This document shows, in pieces, positions 27,149 through 35,859 of a stretch of 35,859 nucleotides of DNA (positions are counted from its first letter, which is position 1; every line of letters begins with the position of its first letter). The stretch spans positions 1 through 35,859 of the forward strand of contig JANXAH010000219.1 of assembly GCA_025062415.1 (NCBI GenBank), read 5' to 3'. Source of the stretch: Anaerolineae bacterium. GTDB lineage: Bacteria > Chloroflexota > Anaerolineae > B4-G1 > DUEL01. The translations under genes were made by a program, and so were the position numbers. The notes below the pieces were generated by a model. That model worked only from the letters and a program-made list of their open reading frames with translations. It searched no databases and was not told the DNA's origin.

Positions 27149-28407
27149 TTACCCCCTGCCGGAAAGGACTCCGACCGCAGCGCTGGCCGTTCCGCCTGTC
27201 CGAAGAAGGCCAACAGGAGCAGCGAAGCCGTCAGATAGGTGAGTCCCGTGGTCACAAAAAGGGGCGAAAAGCCGAACTGGGATTGAATCACTCCGCTGAT
27301 GCCGGGCCCGAGGCTCTGCCCCACCGAGTAGGCAACGCCGATCATTGCTCCCACGGTCCCCCGCTCGTTCTCCCGTACTCGCTCCATTGCGAAAGCGGTG
27401 TAGAGGGGACCGGCCATGTTCATCAGCGTCGCCCGCATCCAGAAGGCCCCAATCGCCACAGGAAGGAGCGGGACAAATCCCAGAGTGAACAGGAAGGGGA
27501 GAGAGGCCAACTGGGTAAAGACGACGGTGCGGATCTTGCCCCATCGCTCTGCCAGAATGGGCGCCAGGAGCGTTGCCCCTCCCATCAGCAACTGGGAGAC
27601 TGCGAAAGTCATTCCCAGGAGACTGTCGGAAATCCGAAAGCGCTCTTTGAAGAAGACGTTCAGGTACGGGATGAGCAGCGCCGCTCCCAGCGCAATGATG
27701 AGTTCAGGCACCAGCAGGGCCACCACGTCCCGACGGAGGGGAAGGTCCCGCAGCGAGGAGGGCGGACGATGTTCCCCGGCCGGACGGATTTTCCTCTCCC
27801 GAATCATCAGCAGAGGGATCAACGTGAGGGCCATCACTCCTTCAGCGGCCAGGAGGGTGGCCCGATATGCCGTTACACTTTCCGGATGGACCTGCAGCAG
27901 GATGCCGAAGAGGGCCGGGAGGGAACCACCGACGGCACTTCCCAGAAATCCCATTAGCAAAGAAAGGCCCGATTGAAGGCTGAAAAGCGTCGGGCGTTCG
28001 TCGTCGGTGGCATTCTCGGCCATAAAGGCCGGGCCAGCGGCGATGTAGAGGGCATTGCCGGCCCCGTAGAGGGCCGCGGCAACCAGTAGGGGCCAGTCCA
28101 CTGGTGAGAGAGTTAGGAGCAGCGTTCCCGGAACGGAGAGGGCTGCACCCAGCACCATCGCCCATTTCCGACCCAACCGGTCCACCACGATGCCCATCGG
28201 CAGGCCGAGGACCAGGGCCGTCAGGCTTGTCGTGGACATCAGCAAGCCCAGGAAGGTTTTGTCGTTGCCGCGCGCCAGGATGAAGAGGTTCAGCAGCAGC
28301 ATAAAGATTCCGTTCCCCAGCGCGCTGACGGAAACCGTGACCAGGAAGAGTTTGGCGTTGCGGCTTAATCCGGCCGCGCGGCGAAGTTGGCGAGCAAGGG
28401 GGTTCAT
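27145..28407 (-). CDS. MFS transporter (420 aa)
   Basis: 12-TM-like pattern, GLPMGIVVDRLGRKWAMVLGAAL MFS loop motif. Confidence 0.88.
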   Translation of the reverse strand: MNPLARQLRRAAGLSRNAKLFLVTVSVSALGNGIFMLLLNLFILARGNDKTFLGLLMSTTSLTALVLGLPMGIVVDRLGRKWAMVLGAALSVPGTLLLTLSPVDWPLLVAAALYGAGNALYIAAGPAFMAENATDDERPTLFSLQSGLSLLMGFLGSAVGGSLPALFGILLQVHPESVTAYRATLLAAEGVMALTLIPLLMIRERKIRPAGEHRPPSSLRDLPLRRDVVALLVPELIIALGAALLIPYLNVFFKERFRISDSLLGMTFAVSQLLMGGATLLAPILAERWGKIRTVVFTQLASLPFLFTLGFVPLLPVAIGAFWMRATLMNMAGPLYTAFAMERVRENERGTVGAMIGVAYSVGQSLGPGISGVIQSQFGFSPLFVTTGLTYLTASLLLLAFFGQAERPALRSESFPAGGK

Positions 28408-28454
28408 ATCGGACTCCGTGAGTGTGATGACGGAAGGCGTGTTCCGCGTTTCGG

Positions 28455-29675
28455 TCAGCGGCCCTCCAGGGCGGCGAGGAGTTCCGCGGCCTGTTCGGGA
28501 GTGATTTTTCCTTCTTCCACCAGGCGGAGCACCCGCAGGATTTCCGCCTCGGTGGCAGGAGGTCGGGAAGGTTCCGGGCGGCGGCCCGCGGCCCGCTGCC
28601 AGCGTCGTTCGGCCCGCTCGGCCTGCATCCGGGCCCGCTCAGCCTCCCGGCGGGCCCGCTCCGCCTCTCGTTCCGCTTCCCGTCGGGCCCGTTCGGCCTC
28701 CCGGCGGGCCACCTCCCGGGCTTCCCGGGCATACCGCTCCGCCGCCTGACGGGCCCGCTCCGCGGCCCGCTCCACTCGTCGGCGGATTTCCTCTTTGTCC
28801 ACTGAACGAAGCGATTCCTCCAGCCGGGCCTCCAGCAGGGCCATCGCCTCCGAGATACGGGCTTCCACAACAGCCCCGATGTCCTCCAAACCTACCGCCC
28901 AGGTCTCCCACCGGGCCTCCTCGGCCACCTCCGGCACCAGGACAACGTGGCCCCCTGCGACGACCTCCAGAAGAGCCTCCCCGTTCCCCAGCGAGCCCGT
29001 CCAGATGCCCTCCCGCTCTGTGAGGACCAGACCCGGAAGGGTGGAGCGGACCCGCCCACCGGCGCGAAGGGCGAAGCGGAGGCTGGCGCTGGCGGGGACG
29101 ACGATGCGGGCCGTGCTGCTGACGCCGAAACGATAGGTCGCGCCGGGGATGTAGGGAGGGCGCAGCCGCAGGTCGGACCCCACGCTCTCCACCGTCGCCC
29201 CGCCTCGCAGGCCCGCGGCCTGCAGGTCCCCCCGCACTGCGCGGACAGAAAGGGAGCCATCCACCTCCTGAATGCGGGCATCCCCGAAGACCTCACGGAT
29301 GCGGACCTCTCCGGAGGCGTCGGACAGGGAGAGGTCGCCGAAGATTTCGCCCAGGGTCAGGGAACCGACCTGGCGCAAGATCCCGTCGCCGGAGACCGTG
29401 CCCACTGTCAGGGGGCCGGAGACCTCGCGGACCCGCAGGTCGCCCCGCACCGCCGCCAGGGTCAGACGGGCCCCCCGGGGACAGGTCAATTGGGCATCGG
29501 CAAGAAGGGTCAGCAGAACCGAATCCCCCTCCCGGCGGAAAGAGAGCATTTCCGCGTCGTCCCGCAGGGAGACAGTGATCCGGGGCTCATCGGTCCCCTG
29601 AACTGCCAGGTCGCCCAGGCATTCTTCCAAAACCACAACAGGCGAAAGGTCAGTTTCAAAGGTCTGTGTCCACAT
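28455..29675 (-). CDS. DUF4097-like beta-repeat protein with Arg/Glu/Ala-rich coiled coil and C-terminal SHOCT-like motif
   Basis: Repeats of the type GDLRVREVSGPLTVGTVSGDG / GDLSLSDASGEVRIREVFGDARIQEVDG; (ARREAER)n coiled coil; C-terminus EAEILRVLRLVEEGKITPEQAAELLAALEGR. Confidence 0.82.
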   Translation of the reverse strand: MWTQTFETDLSPVVVLEECLGDLAVQGTDEPRITVSLRDDAEMLSFRREGDSVLLTLLADAQLTCPRGARLTLAAVRGDLRVREVSGPLTVGTVSGDGILRQVGSLTLGEIFGDLSLSDASGEVRIREVFGDARIQEVDGSLSVRAVRGDLQAAGLRGGATVESVGSDLRLRPPYIPGATYRFGVSSTARIVVPASASLRFALRAGGRVRSTLPGLVLTEREGIWTGSLGNGEALLEVVAGGHVVLVPEVAEEARWETWAVGLEDIGAVVEARISEAMALLEARLEESLRSVDKEEIRRRVERAAERARQAAERYAREAREVARREAERARREAEREAERARREAERARMQAERAERRWQRAAGRRPEPSRPPATEAEILRVLRLVEEGKITPEQAAELLAALEGR

Positions 29676-29695
29676 TTTCTCTTACTCGGAATCCT

Positions 29696-29932
29696 TTACT
29701 CCACAACAATGCGTCTGGGCCCGAAGGCTGTTTGGTCACTCTGGCGGGCCTCCCAGACGGAGAGGTTCCGCGGAGCGCGAGGCCGCTCTGGCACCCGCTG
29801 GCCTCGTCCGTCGGGGCGCTGCCCCGCCTTTCGGAACTCGCGCGGCTCCCAAACCAACGGAGTGAAGGGCGCGTTCTCTTGCAGCAAATTCCGGTACCCT
29901 TTGTAGTGGGCAACCATCTCCAGCCAGGTCAT
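29696..29932 (-). CDS. Hypothetical protein, 78 aa
   Basis: Consensus Shine-Dalgarno aaaggaggtgagacc-ATG; lies between DUF2089 and DUF4097-like genes. Confidence 0.6.
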   Translation of the reverse strand: MTWLEMVAHYKGYRNLLQENAPFTPLVWEPREFRKAGQRPDGRGQRVPERPRAPRNLSVWEARQSDQTAFGPRRIVVE

Positions 29933-29968
29933 GGTCTCACCTCCTTTTCTGATTGGGTCTTGGGGGCT

Positions 29969-30331
29969 CTACAGCATCCGCAGGGCTTCTTCGGCGGTGA
30001 TCTCCCGCCGGGCCAGCCGCTGCAGGATCTCCAGGCGCCGTCCTGCCGCCTCTTCTCGCTCCTCCCGCACCTCATACCCCAGCGCGCGGATGACCTCCTC
30101 CAGGCGGCTGCGGACGGTGGGATAGGAAAGCCCCAGTTCCTCCTGCACCCGGTTCAGTTTCCCCTCGCAGCGCAGGAAGAGTTCCACAAAGTCGGCCTGC
30201 TCCGGGGTGAGCGCCGCCAGGCGGCTGAGGGCGAACTGTCCCTCTATCGCCGTCCCACACTGGGGGCAGACCATCCGGGCGACGCGCAGTTCCTCGTGGC
30301 AGACCGGGCAGTGAGAGGGCGCTGGATACAT
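29969..30331 (-). CDS. DUF2089-domain protein (zinc ribbon + HTH-like)
   Basis: CPVCHEELRVARMVCPQCGTAIEGQFALSRLAALTPEQADFVELFLRCEGKLNRVQEELGLSYPTVRSRLEEVIRALGYE; RBS gaggagg. Confidence 0.9.
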   Translation of the reverse strand: MYPAPSHCPVCHEELRVARMVCPQCGTAIEGQFALSRLAALTPEQADFVELFLRCEGKLNRVQEELGLSYPTVRSRLEEVIRALGYEVREEREEAAGRRLEILQRLARREITAEEALRML

Positions 30332-30368
30332 CGGAACCTCCTCAAAAATTTTGAACTGACGCTTGAAG

Positions 30369-30397
30369 ATTTTAATACAAGACTCAATTTTTGTCAA
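30369..30397 (-). promoter_or_regulatory. Sigma70 promoter of the DUF2089 operon
   Basis: Minus strand TTGACA (30397-30392) - 17 bp - TAAAAT (30374-30369). Confidence 0.75.
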
Positions 30398-30470
30398 GAG
30401 GGAATCTGCTTGACTTTACCCGCATCTCAAAACCAGTCTGAAGGTTCGGGTTCCCCGGGCACCTGCAGCA

Positions 30471-30555
30471 CTGGAGCACAGACCACCAGGCCTGTGGACA
30501 TCCTTCAGAAAGCTGTTTTAGGCCACCTCTCACAGGCTAACCGTCTGTGCTCCAG
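30471..30555. repeat. REP-like 85-bp inverted repeat
   Basis: ctggagcacagac (30471-30483) is the exact reverse complement of gtctgtgctccag (30543-30555); an inner gcctgtg / cacaggc pair is nested inside. Confidence 0.75.
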
Positions 30556-30561
30556 GCTAAT

Positions 30562-30598
30562 AGCCTGTGCTATGCGGCCTTCAGCATTTTTCAGATAT
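30562..30598. repeat. 37-bp dispersed repeat, copy 1 (upstream of marR)
   Basis: agcctgtgctatgcggccttcagcatttttcagatat, similar to 31448-31484. Confidence 0.7.
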
Positions 30599-30888
30599 GC
30601 TCTCAGGGGGCAGGGGGCGTCCAGAGGGTGGTTGGAACCGCCCGAATGGAGAGGCCGTTTTATCCCTCTTTTCCAGCTCCTTTCAGGCCCCTCTCAAAGT
30701 TCACGAGCCAAGATTTACGGGAGGGAGGTTCTGCTTCCCTCACCCCACCCCCGGCCTTTTAGGTCCCCCTCAACTTTGGCCCTTTTGTCCGTAGCGTTTT
30801 TGCAAGGGCCTCTGGCCATTTCCGCGGCCCCAAATAAAACGTTTTTATTTTTATTATTTTCGGTCGTCCCAACTCAGATTTTCCCTTC

Positions 30889-30917
30889 TTGACAAAATCC
30901 CCTCTCAGTGATAAACT
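30889..30917 (+). promoter_or_regulatory. Sigma70 promoter of the MarR/ABC exporter operon
   Basis: TTGACA (30889-30894) - 17 bp - TAAACT (30912-30917). Confidence 0.7.
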
Positions 30918-30956
30918 TTGCGCCGTGAAATTTTCAAGCTGCAAAACAATGGGCCT

Positions 30957-31424
30957 ATGGAGGACGCGCGGGAACACCGGGACGATCTAAGCATGCGCCT
31001 GCTGCGGCTGATGGGCGCGCTGCGTGCCCGCTTCGCGCGGGACCTGGCCCGCTACGGCCTGACCTTTCCTCAATACTTGACCCTCTGTTCCCTGGGGCGC
31101 GCAGAGGGCCGGGCCCTCCGGATGGGCGACCTGGCCGCAGCGACCCACCAGAGCGCCGCCTCTATGACCGGTATCGTGGACCGGCTCCTGGAGCAGGGCT
31201 GGGTGGAGCGCCGCCCCGACCCCTCCGACCGCCGTTCTGTGGCCGTGGTCCTCACTCCAGAGGGAGCCCATATGCTGGAGCAGGTCCAGGCCGACCGACA
31301 CCAGGCGGTGGAGATGCTTCTCCGGACCCTCTCTCCCCAGGAGCGGACAGCGTTCTACGAAATTCTGGGGAAACTGCTGAAGGCCCTGGAGGAAGACATT
31401 CCGCAGGGAGGCTTTAAAGAATGA
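30957..31424 (+). CDS. MarR-family transcriptional regulator
   Basis: LTFPQYLTLCSLGRAEGRALRMGDLAAATHQSAASMTGIVDRLLEQGWVERRPDPSDRRSVAVVLTPEG; ATG at 30957 chosen because the upstream TTG overlaps/precedes the predicted transcription start. Confidence 0.92.
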   Translation: MEDAREHRDDLSMRLLRLMGALRARFARDLARYGLTFPQYLTLCSLGRAEGRALRMGDLAAATHQSAASMTGIVDRLLEQGWVERRPDPSDRRSVAVVLTPEGAHMLEQVQADRHQAVEMLLRTLSPQERTAFYEILGKLLKALEEDIPQGGFKE

Positions 31425-31447
31425 ACTTTGGCTTATTACAGACGAAC

Positions 31448-31484
31448 AGCCTGCGCTACGCAACTTTCGGCATTTTTCAGACAC
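31448..31484. repeat. 37-bp dispersed repeat, copy 2 (downstream of marR)
   Basis: agcctgcgctacgcaactttcggcatttttcagacac. Confidence 0.7.
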
Positions 31485-31563
31485 GGGCTAAAGCGCTTGG
31501 CACGTTCCCGCCATTTTAGGGGAGCAATTTGTCCTGCGACCCAGCACCCCTGGACAGAAACGT

Positions 31564-33837
31564 ATGCGCCGACTGCTGAAATACCTGAAACCCTACCAGT
31601 TTTTTATTCTCACCATTATCGTCCTGCTCTTCGTTCAGGCCAACGCCGACCTGGCTCTGCCCGACCTGATGTCCCGCATCGTCAACGTGGGCATCCAGCA
31701 AGGTGGGGTGGATGAGGCCGTGCCTCGCGCTATGCGCCAGAGCACGATGGAACGCCTCTCCCTTTTCCTAACCGAAGAAGAGGCCGCAGGCCTGCGGGCC
31801 CAGTACGTCCGAGTGGACGCCTCCTCGCCGGACTTCGGCACGCTGGTCCGGCAGTACCCTGCACTGGCCCGGGAGCCCATTTACCTCCTCCAGCCCACCG
31901 ACCCGGATGCCTTGGCGCGCCTTCAGACTGCCGTCGCCCGCGCGATGGTCCTGGTGATGGGCATAGAGCAGGTTCAGGCCCATCCGGAACAGGCTCGGGC
32001 ACTGATGCCGGGGATAGCCGGTCTGGACCTTTCCAAACTGCCGCCGGGGACCGACCTCTTCGCCCTTCTGGCCCGGATGCCCGATGGGCAGCGAAAGGGC
32101 ATTCTGGGGGCAGCCGACCGGCGGTTTGAGGCCCTGGGTGGGGAGAAGGCCCTCTTCCAGGCCGCCGCGCGCGCCGTCCGGGCCGAATACGAAGCCCTGG
32201 GGATGGACCTCCTCCGGCTCCAGAACGCCTACCTCCTGCGCGTCGGCGGGGAGATGTTGCTGGTTACCCTGCTGGCAGCGACAATGGCCGTCGTTGTCGG
32301 CCTGCTGGCCGCCCGAACTGCCGCCGGACTGGCCCGGGACCTGCGTCACCTCTTCTTTGAGAAAGTGATGGCCTTCTCCAGCGCCGAACTGGATCGCTTC
32401 TCCACCGCGTCCCTCATCACCCGCTCCACCAACGACATCACCCAGATTCAGATGGTCATGATGTTCCTGCTCCGGATGGTCTTCTTCGCGCCGCTGATGG
32501 GGATTGGAGCCATCGTCCGCGCTGCGGCGAAAAGTCCCTCTATGATGTGGGTCATCGCCCTGGGCGTCCTGGTCCTGCTTGGGCTCATCGCCGTCGTCTT
32601 CAGCGTCACCCTGCCGAAGTTCAAAATCATCCAGTCCCTCATAGACCGACTGAACCAGATTGCCCGGGAGAACCTCACCGGCATGATGGTCGTCCGGGCC
32701 TTCAACCGCCAGGAATACGAGAAACGGCGGTTTGACCAGGCCAACCGGGACCTGACGGAGACCTTCCTCTTCGTCAACCGGGTCGCCGTGGTGATGATGC
32801 CCGCGACGATGCTCCTGATGAACGGGCTGACCGTCCTTATCCTCTGGGTCGGCGCTCACCAGGTAGCCCAGGCGACCATGCGCATCGGCGATATGATCGC
32901 TTTCCTGCAGTATGCGATGCAGGTCTTCTTCTCCTTCACAATGATTTCTATGCTCTTCATTATGCTTCCCCGGGTGGACGTCGCAGCCCACCGGATTGCC
33001 GATGTGCTGGAGACCGACGTGAGCATTCGGGACCCTGAAGCCCCCCTCTCCTTCCCGGAGCCCTTCAAGCCGACCATAGAATTCCGCCATGTCTCCTTCC
33101 GCTATCCGGGCGCCGAGGAATACGTCCTGCAGGACATCACCTTCACGGTTCACGCCGGGGAGACGGTGGGCATCATTGGCACGACGGGCTCCGGTAAGTC
33201 CACCCTCATCAACCTGATCCCGCGGTTTTACGACGCAACGGAGGGGGAAATTCGCATCAGCGGGGTGGACATCCGCCAGGTCCGGCTGAAGGACCTGCGG
33301 GCCCATATCGGCTACGTCCCCCAAAAGAGCGACCTTTTCAGCGGCACCATTGCCAGCAACCTGCGCTTCGCCGACGAGGACGCGCCCGAGGAACGGCTGA
33401 TGAAGGCCTTGGAGGTCGCCCAGGCCCACGACATCATCCTTTCCCGCACCGGAGACGACGGCCGCTCCCCGCTGGAGGCGGAGGTGGCCCAACACGGGGC
33501 CAACTTCTCCGGCGGACAGAAACAGCGGCTCACCATCGCCCGCGCGCTGGTCAAACGTCCGTCCATTTACATTTTTGACGACTGTTTCTCCTCGCTGGAC
33601 TACCGAACCGACCGGCAACTGCGGCGGGCGTTGCGGGAGTACGTCGGCGGAAGCACGGTCATCATTGTCTCCCAGCGAGTGGCGACCATCAAGGACGCCG
33701 ACTGGATTCTTGTGCTGGATGAAGGCCGCATCGTCGGCCAGGGGACCCACGAGGAACTGATGGCGACGTGTGAGATTTATCGGGAGATCGCGCTCTCGCA
33801 GTTGAAGGTCGCCAATCTGGAGGTGGGACGCGGATGA
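31564..33837 (+). CDS. ABC exporter half-transporter (TMD-NBD), degenerate-site subunit, with ~170-aa insertion after TM1
   Basis: GTTGSGKST Walker A, SGGQKQR signature, Walker B IYIFDDCFSSLD with Asp in the catalytic Glu position. Confidence 0.93.
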   Translation: MRRLLKYLKPYQFFILTIIVLLFVQANADLALPDLMSRIVNVGIQQGGVDEAVPRAMRQSTMERLSLFLTEEEAAGLRAQYVRVDASSPDFGTLVRQYPALAREPIYLLQPTDPDALARLQTAVARAMVLVMGIEQVQAHPEQARALMPGIAGLDLSKLPPGTDLFALLARMPDGQRKGILGAADRRFEALGGEKALFQAAARAVRAEYEALGMDLLRLQNAYLLRVGGEMLLVTLLAATMAVVVGLLAARTAAGLARDLRHLFFEKVMAFSSAELDRFSTASLITRSTNDITQIQMVMMFLLRMVFFAPLMGIGAIVRAAAKSPSMMWVIALGVLVLLGLIAVVFSVTLPKFKIIQSLIDRLNQIARENLTGMMVVRAFNRQEYEKRRFDQANRDLTETFLFVNRVAVVMMPATMLLMNGLTVLILWVGAHQVAQATMRIGDMIAFLQYAMQVFFSFTMISMLFIMLPRVDVAAHRIADVLETDVSIRDPEAPLSFPEPFKPTIEFRHVSFRYPGAEEYVLQDITFTVHAGETVGIIGTTGSGKSTLINLIPRFYDATEGEIRISGVDIRQVRLKDLRAHIGYVPQKSDLFSGTIASNLRFADEDAPEERLMKALEVAQAHDIILSRTGDDGRSPLEAEVAQHGANFSGGQKQRLTIARALVKRPSIYIFDDCFSSLDYRTDRQLRRALREYVGGSTVIIVSQRVATIKDADWILVLDEGRIVGQGTHEELMATCEIYREIALSQLKVANLEVGRG

Positions 33838-33970
33838 ACGCCCTCGGATATTTCGTAGCACAGGCCATTAGCCTGCACCGGCAGGCCAGCGGCCTACTTG
33901 TGCGCCCTGCGACCCGGCGACCCTGTAAACTTGCGCCCCGCAACCCTGAGATTGCGACCGGAGTACAAAG

Positions 33971-35859
33971 ATGAGTATATCCAACCTTCCCCATCGTCCC
34001 TCTGCTGACGTGCGCATTGGGCCAGGACCGGGGTTTCGTCCGGGTCGCCCCCTTGGTCCGGGCGGCGGGCCACCGCCTGGGATGATGATGCCGGTGGAGA
34101 AGCCCCGCGACTTCGCCGGAAGTAGGCGCAAACTGGTCGCCTACCTGGGCCCGTACCGGCTCACCATCCTGGCCGTCTTCGTCCTGGCTATCGGGTCCAC
34201 CGTCTTCTCCATCTTCGGGCCCAAAATCCTGGGCACCGCCACGACCAAACTCTTTGAGGGGCTCGTCGCCCAACTGACCGGCACGGGGACGATAGACTTT
34301 GCCGGAATCGGTCGGATTCTGCTGAATGTTCTGGCGCTCTACGGTCTATCCGCCGCGTTCGGTTACGCCCAGGGCTGGCTGATGACGAACGTCGCCGTCC
34401 GGGTGTCCTATCAGATGCGCCGGGACGTGATGGAGAAAATCCACCGCATGCCTTTCCGGGCCTTTGACGGGACCCAGCACGGGGAAATCCTTTCCCGCCT
34501 CACCAACGATGTGGACACCGTCAACCAGACCCTCAACCAGAGCCTGATGCAGACGGTCACGTCCTTCGTCACGGTTGTCGGCATGCTGGCGATGATGTTC
34601 TCCATCTCCTGGCAGATGACACTGGTGGCGCTCCTGGTCATTCCGCTCTCTTCGGGCCTGGTCACCTTCATCGTCCGCAACTCCCAGCGGCTCTTCGCCC
34701 AGCAGCAGGCGCTCCTGGGCAAGGTGAACGGACACGTGGAGGAGACCTTCGGCGCACACATTGTGGTCAAGGCCTTCAACGGTGAGGAAAAGAGTCTGCG
34801 CCGGTTTGACGCGTACAACGAGGCCCTCTACGGAGTCTCGTGGAAAGCCCAGTTCATCTCCGGCATCCTGATGCCGATGATGCGCTTTGTGAGCAACCTG
34901 GGCTACGTGGGCGTTGTCATCGCCGGAGGCTACCTGGCCTTCCAGGGGCGCATCACCGTGGGCGACATCCAGGCCTTCACCCAGTACATCCGGGGCTTCA
35001 CGGAGCCCATTATGCAACTGGCGAACATCTCCAACATCCTGCAGCAGACGGTGGCGGCGGCGGAGCGGGTCTTTGAATTCCTGGAGTCCGAGGAGGAGTC
35101 GCCCGACCCGGAGCAACCCGTCCGGCTGGAGGAGGTTCGCGGCGAGGTGGAGTTCCGCAACGTCCACTTCCGCTACATGCCCGACGCGCCGGTCATCCGG
35201 GGCTTCTCCGCCCGCATCCGGCCCGGACAGAAGGTCGCCATTGTGGGGCCCACGGGCGCGGGCAAGACGACGCTGGTCAAACTTCTGATGCGTTTCTATG
35301 ATGTGGACGACGGGGCTATTCTGGTGGATGGCCACGACGTCCGCCAGTTCGCCCGCGCCGACCTGCGGCGGCTCTTCGGGATGGTCCTGCAGGATACCTG
35401 GCTCTTCAACGGGACGATTCTGGAGAACATCCGCTACGGTCGGGAGGACGCGACGGACGAGGAGGTGGTGGCGGCGGCCCGTGCGGCCCGGATTGACCGC
35501 TACATCCGGACGCTCCCGGAGGGATATAGCACCATCATCAACGAAGAGATGACCAACATCTCCCAGGGGCAGAAGCAGTTGCTGACGATCGCGCGGGCGT
35601 TCCTGGCGAACCCGCCGATGCTGATTCTGGACGAGGCGACCAGTTCGGTGGACACACACACGGAGTTGCTGATCCAGGAAGCGATGGACGAACTGATGCG
35701 GGGGCGGACCAGTTTCGTCATTGCCCACCGCCTCTCCACTATCCGTAACGCCGACCTGATTCTGGTGGTGCGGGACGGCAACATCGTAGAGCAGGGAACC
35801 CACGAGGAGTTAATGGCCCGCGGCGGCTTCTACGCCGAATTGTACAACAGCCAGTTTGA
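33971..35859 (+). CDS. ABC exporter half-transporter (TMD-NBD), consensus-site subunit; 3' end runs off the window
   Basis: ATG at 33971; GPTGAGKTT, SQGQKQLLTIARAF, MLILDEATSSVD. The frame is open to ...LYNSQF + two bases at 35859; the terminal tga is out of frame. Confidence 0.93.
   Translation, partial: MSISNLPHRPSADVRIGPGPGFRPGRPLGPGGGPPPGMMMPVEKPRDFAGSRRKLVAYLGPYRLTILAVFVLAIGSTVFSIFGPKILGTATTKLFEGLVAQLTGTGTIDFAGIGRILLNVLALYGLSAAFGYAQGWLMTNVAVRVSYQMRRDVMEKIHRMPFRAFDGTQHGEILSRLTNDVDTVNQTLNQSLMQTVTSFVTVVGMLAMMFSISWQMTLVALLVIPLSSGLVTFIVRNSQRLFAQQQALLGKVNGHVEETFGAHIVVKAFNGEEKSLRRFDAYNEALYGVSWKAQFISGILMPMMRFVSNLGYVGVVIAGGYLAFQGRITVGDIQAFTQYIRGFTEPIMQLANISNILQQTVAAAERVFEFLESEEESPDPEQPVRLEEVRGEVEFRNVHFRYMPDAPVIRGFSARIRPGQKVAIVGPTGAGKTTLVKLLMRFYDVDDGAILVDGHDVRQFARADLRRLFGMVLQDTWLFNGTILENIRYGREDATDEEVVAAARAARIDRYIRTLPEGYSTIINEEMTNISQGQKQLLTIARAFLANPPMLILDEATSSVDTHTELLIQEAMDELMRGRTSFVIAHRLSTIRNADLILVVRDGNIVEQGTHEELMARGGFYAELYNSQF

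Noticed and set aside
30918-30956. Upstream TTG start of the MarR gene
   Set aside because: It lies immediately after the -10 box (30912-30917), at or before the predicted transcription start, so it is unlikely to be translated.
31768-33861. 697-aa minus-strand ORF (and 34346-35803, 485 aa)
   Set aside because: Antisense shadows of the two ABC exporter subunits; His/Asp/Gln/Gly-rich with no family motifs.
35857-35859. Terminal tga as stop of the last ABC gene
   Set aside because: It is out of frame; the frame reads ...AGC CAG TTT GA and continues beyond the window.

Overview
The window is a GC-rich bacterial chromosome segment. Gene content and style suggest Chloroflexota/Anaerolineae, but this is inference because there is no rRNA here. 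From left to right it contains: (1) the 3' end of a Y1/IS200-like (RAYT-type) transposase, followed directly by a ~120-bp palindrome-rich tandem repeat; (2) a DAO-type FAD oxidoreductase; (3) a tungstate/molybdate ABC system in which permease and ATPase are one polypeptide, with a promoter and a 40-bp-spaced leader direct repeat; (4) a ~16-kb, 12-gene minus-strand polysaccharide/glycosyltransferase operon behind a near-consensus sigma70 promoter, including a Wzx-type flippase fused in frame to a ~800-aa predicted ectodomain with Asp-rich DxDxDG motifs; (5) a small zinc-finger protein and a GlyA-GcvT fusion with an apparent extra GcvT-like domain between the two enzymes, preceded by a decayed HepT/DUF86 relic; (6) a minus-strand operon of DUF2089, DUF4097-like, MFS, internally deleted MFS, SHOCT-like and zinc-ribbon proteins, in which three proteins share one short C- or N-terminal helical motif; (7) a MarR regulator flanked by 37-bp direct repeats, followed by a TM287/288-like heterodimeric ABC exporter whose second subunit runs off the window end and is missing from the ORF track. 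No rRNA, tRNA or CRISPR array was recognised.
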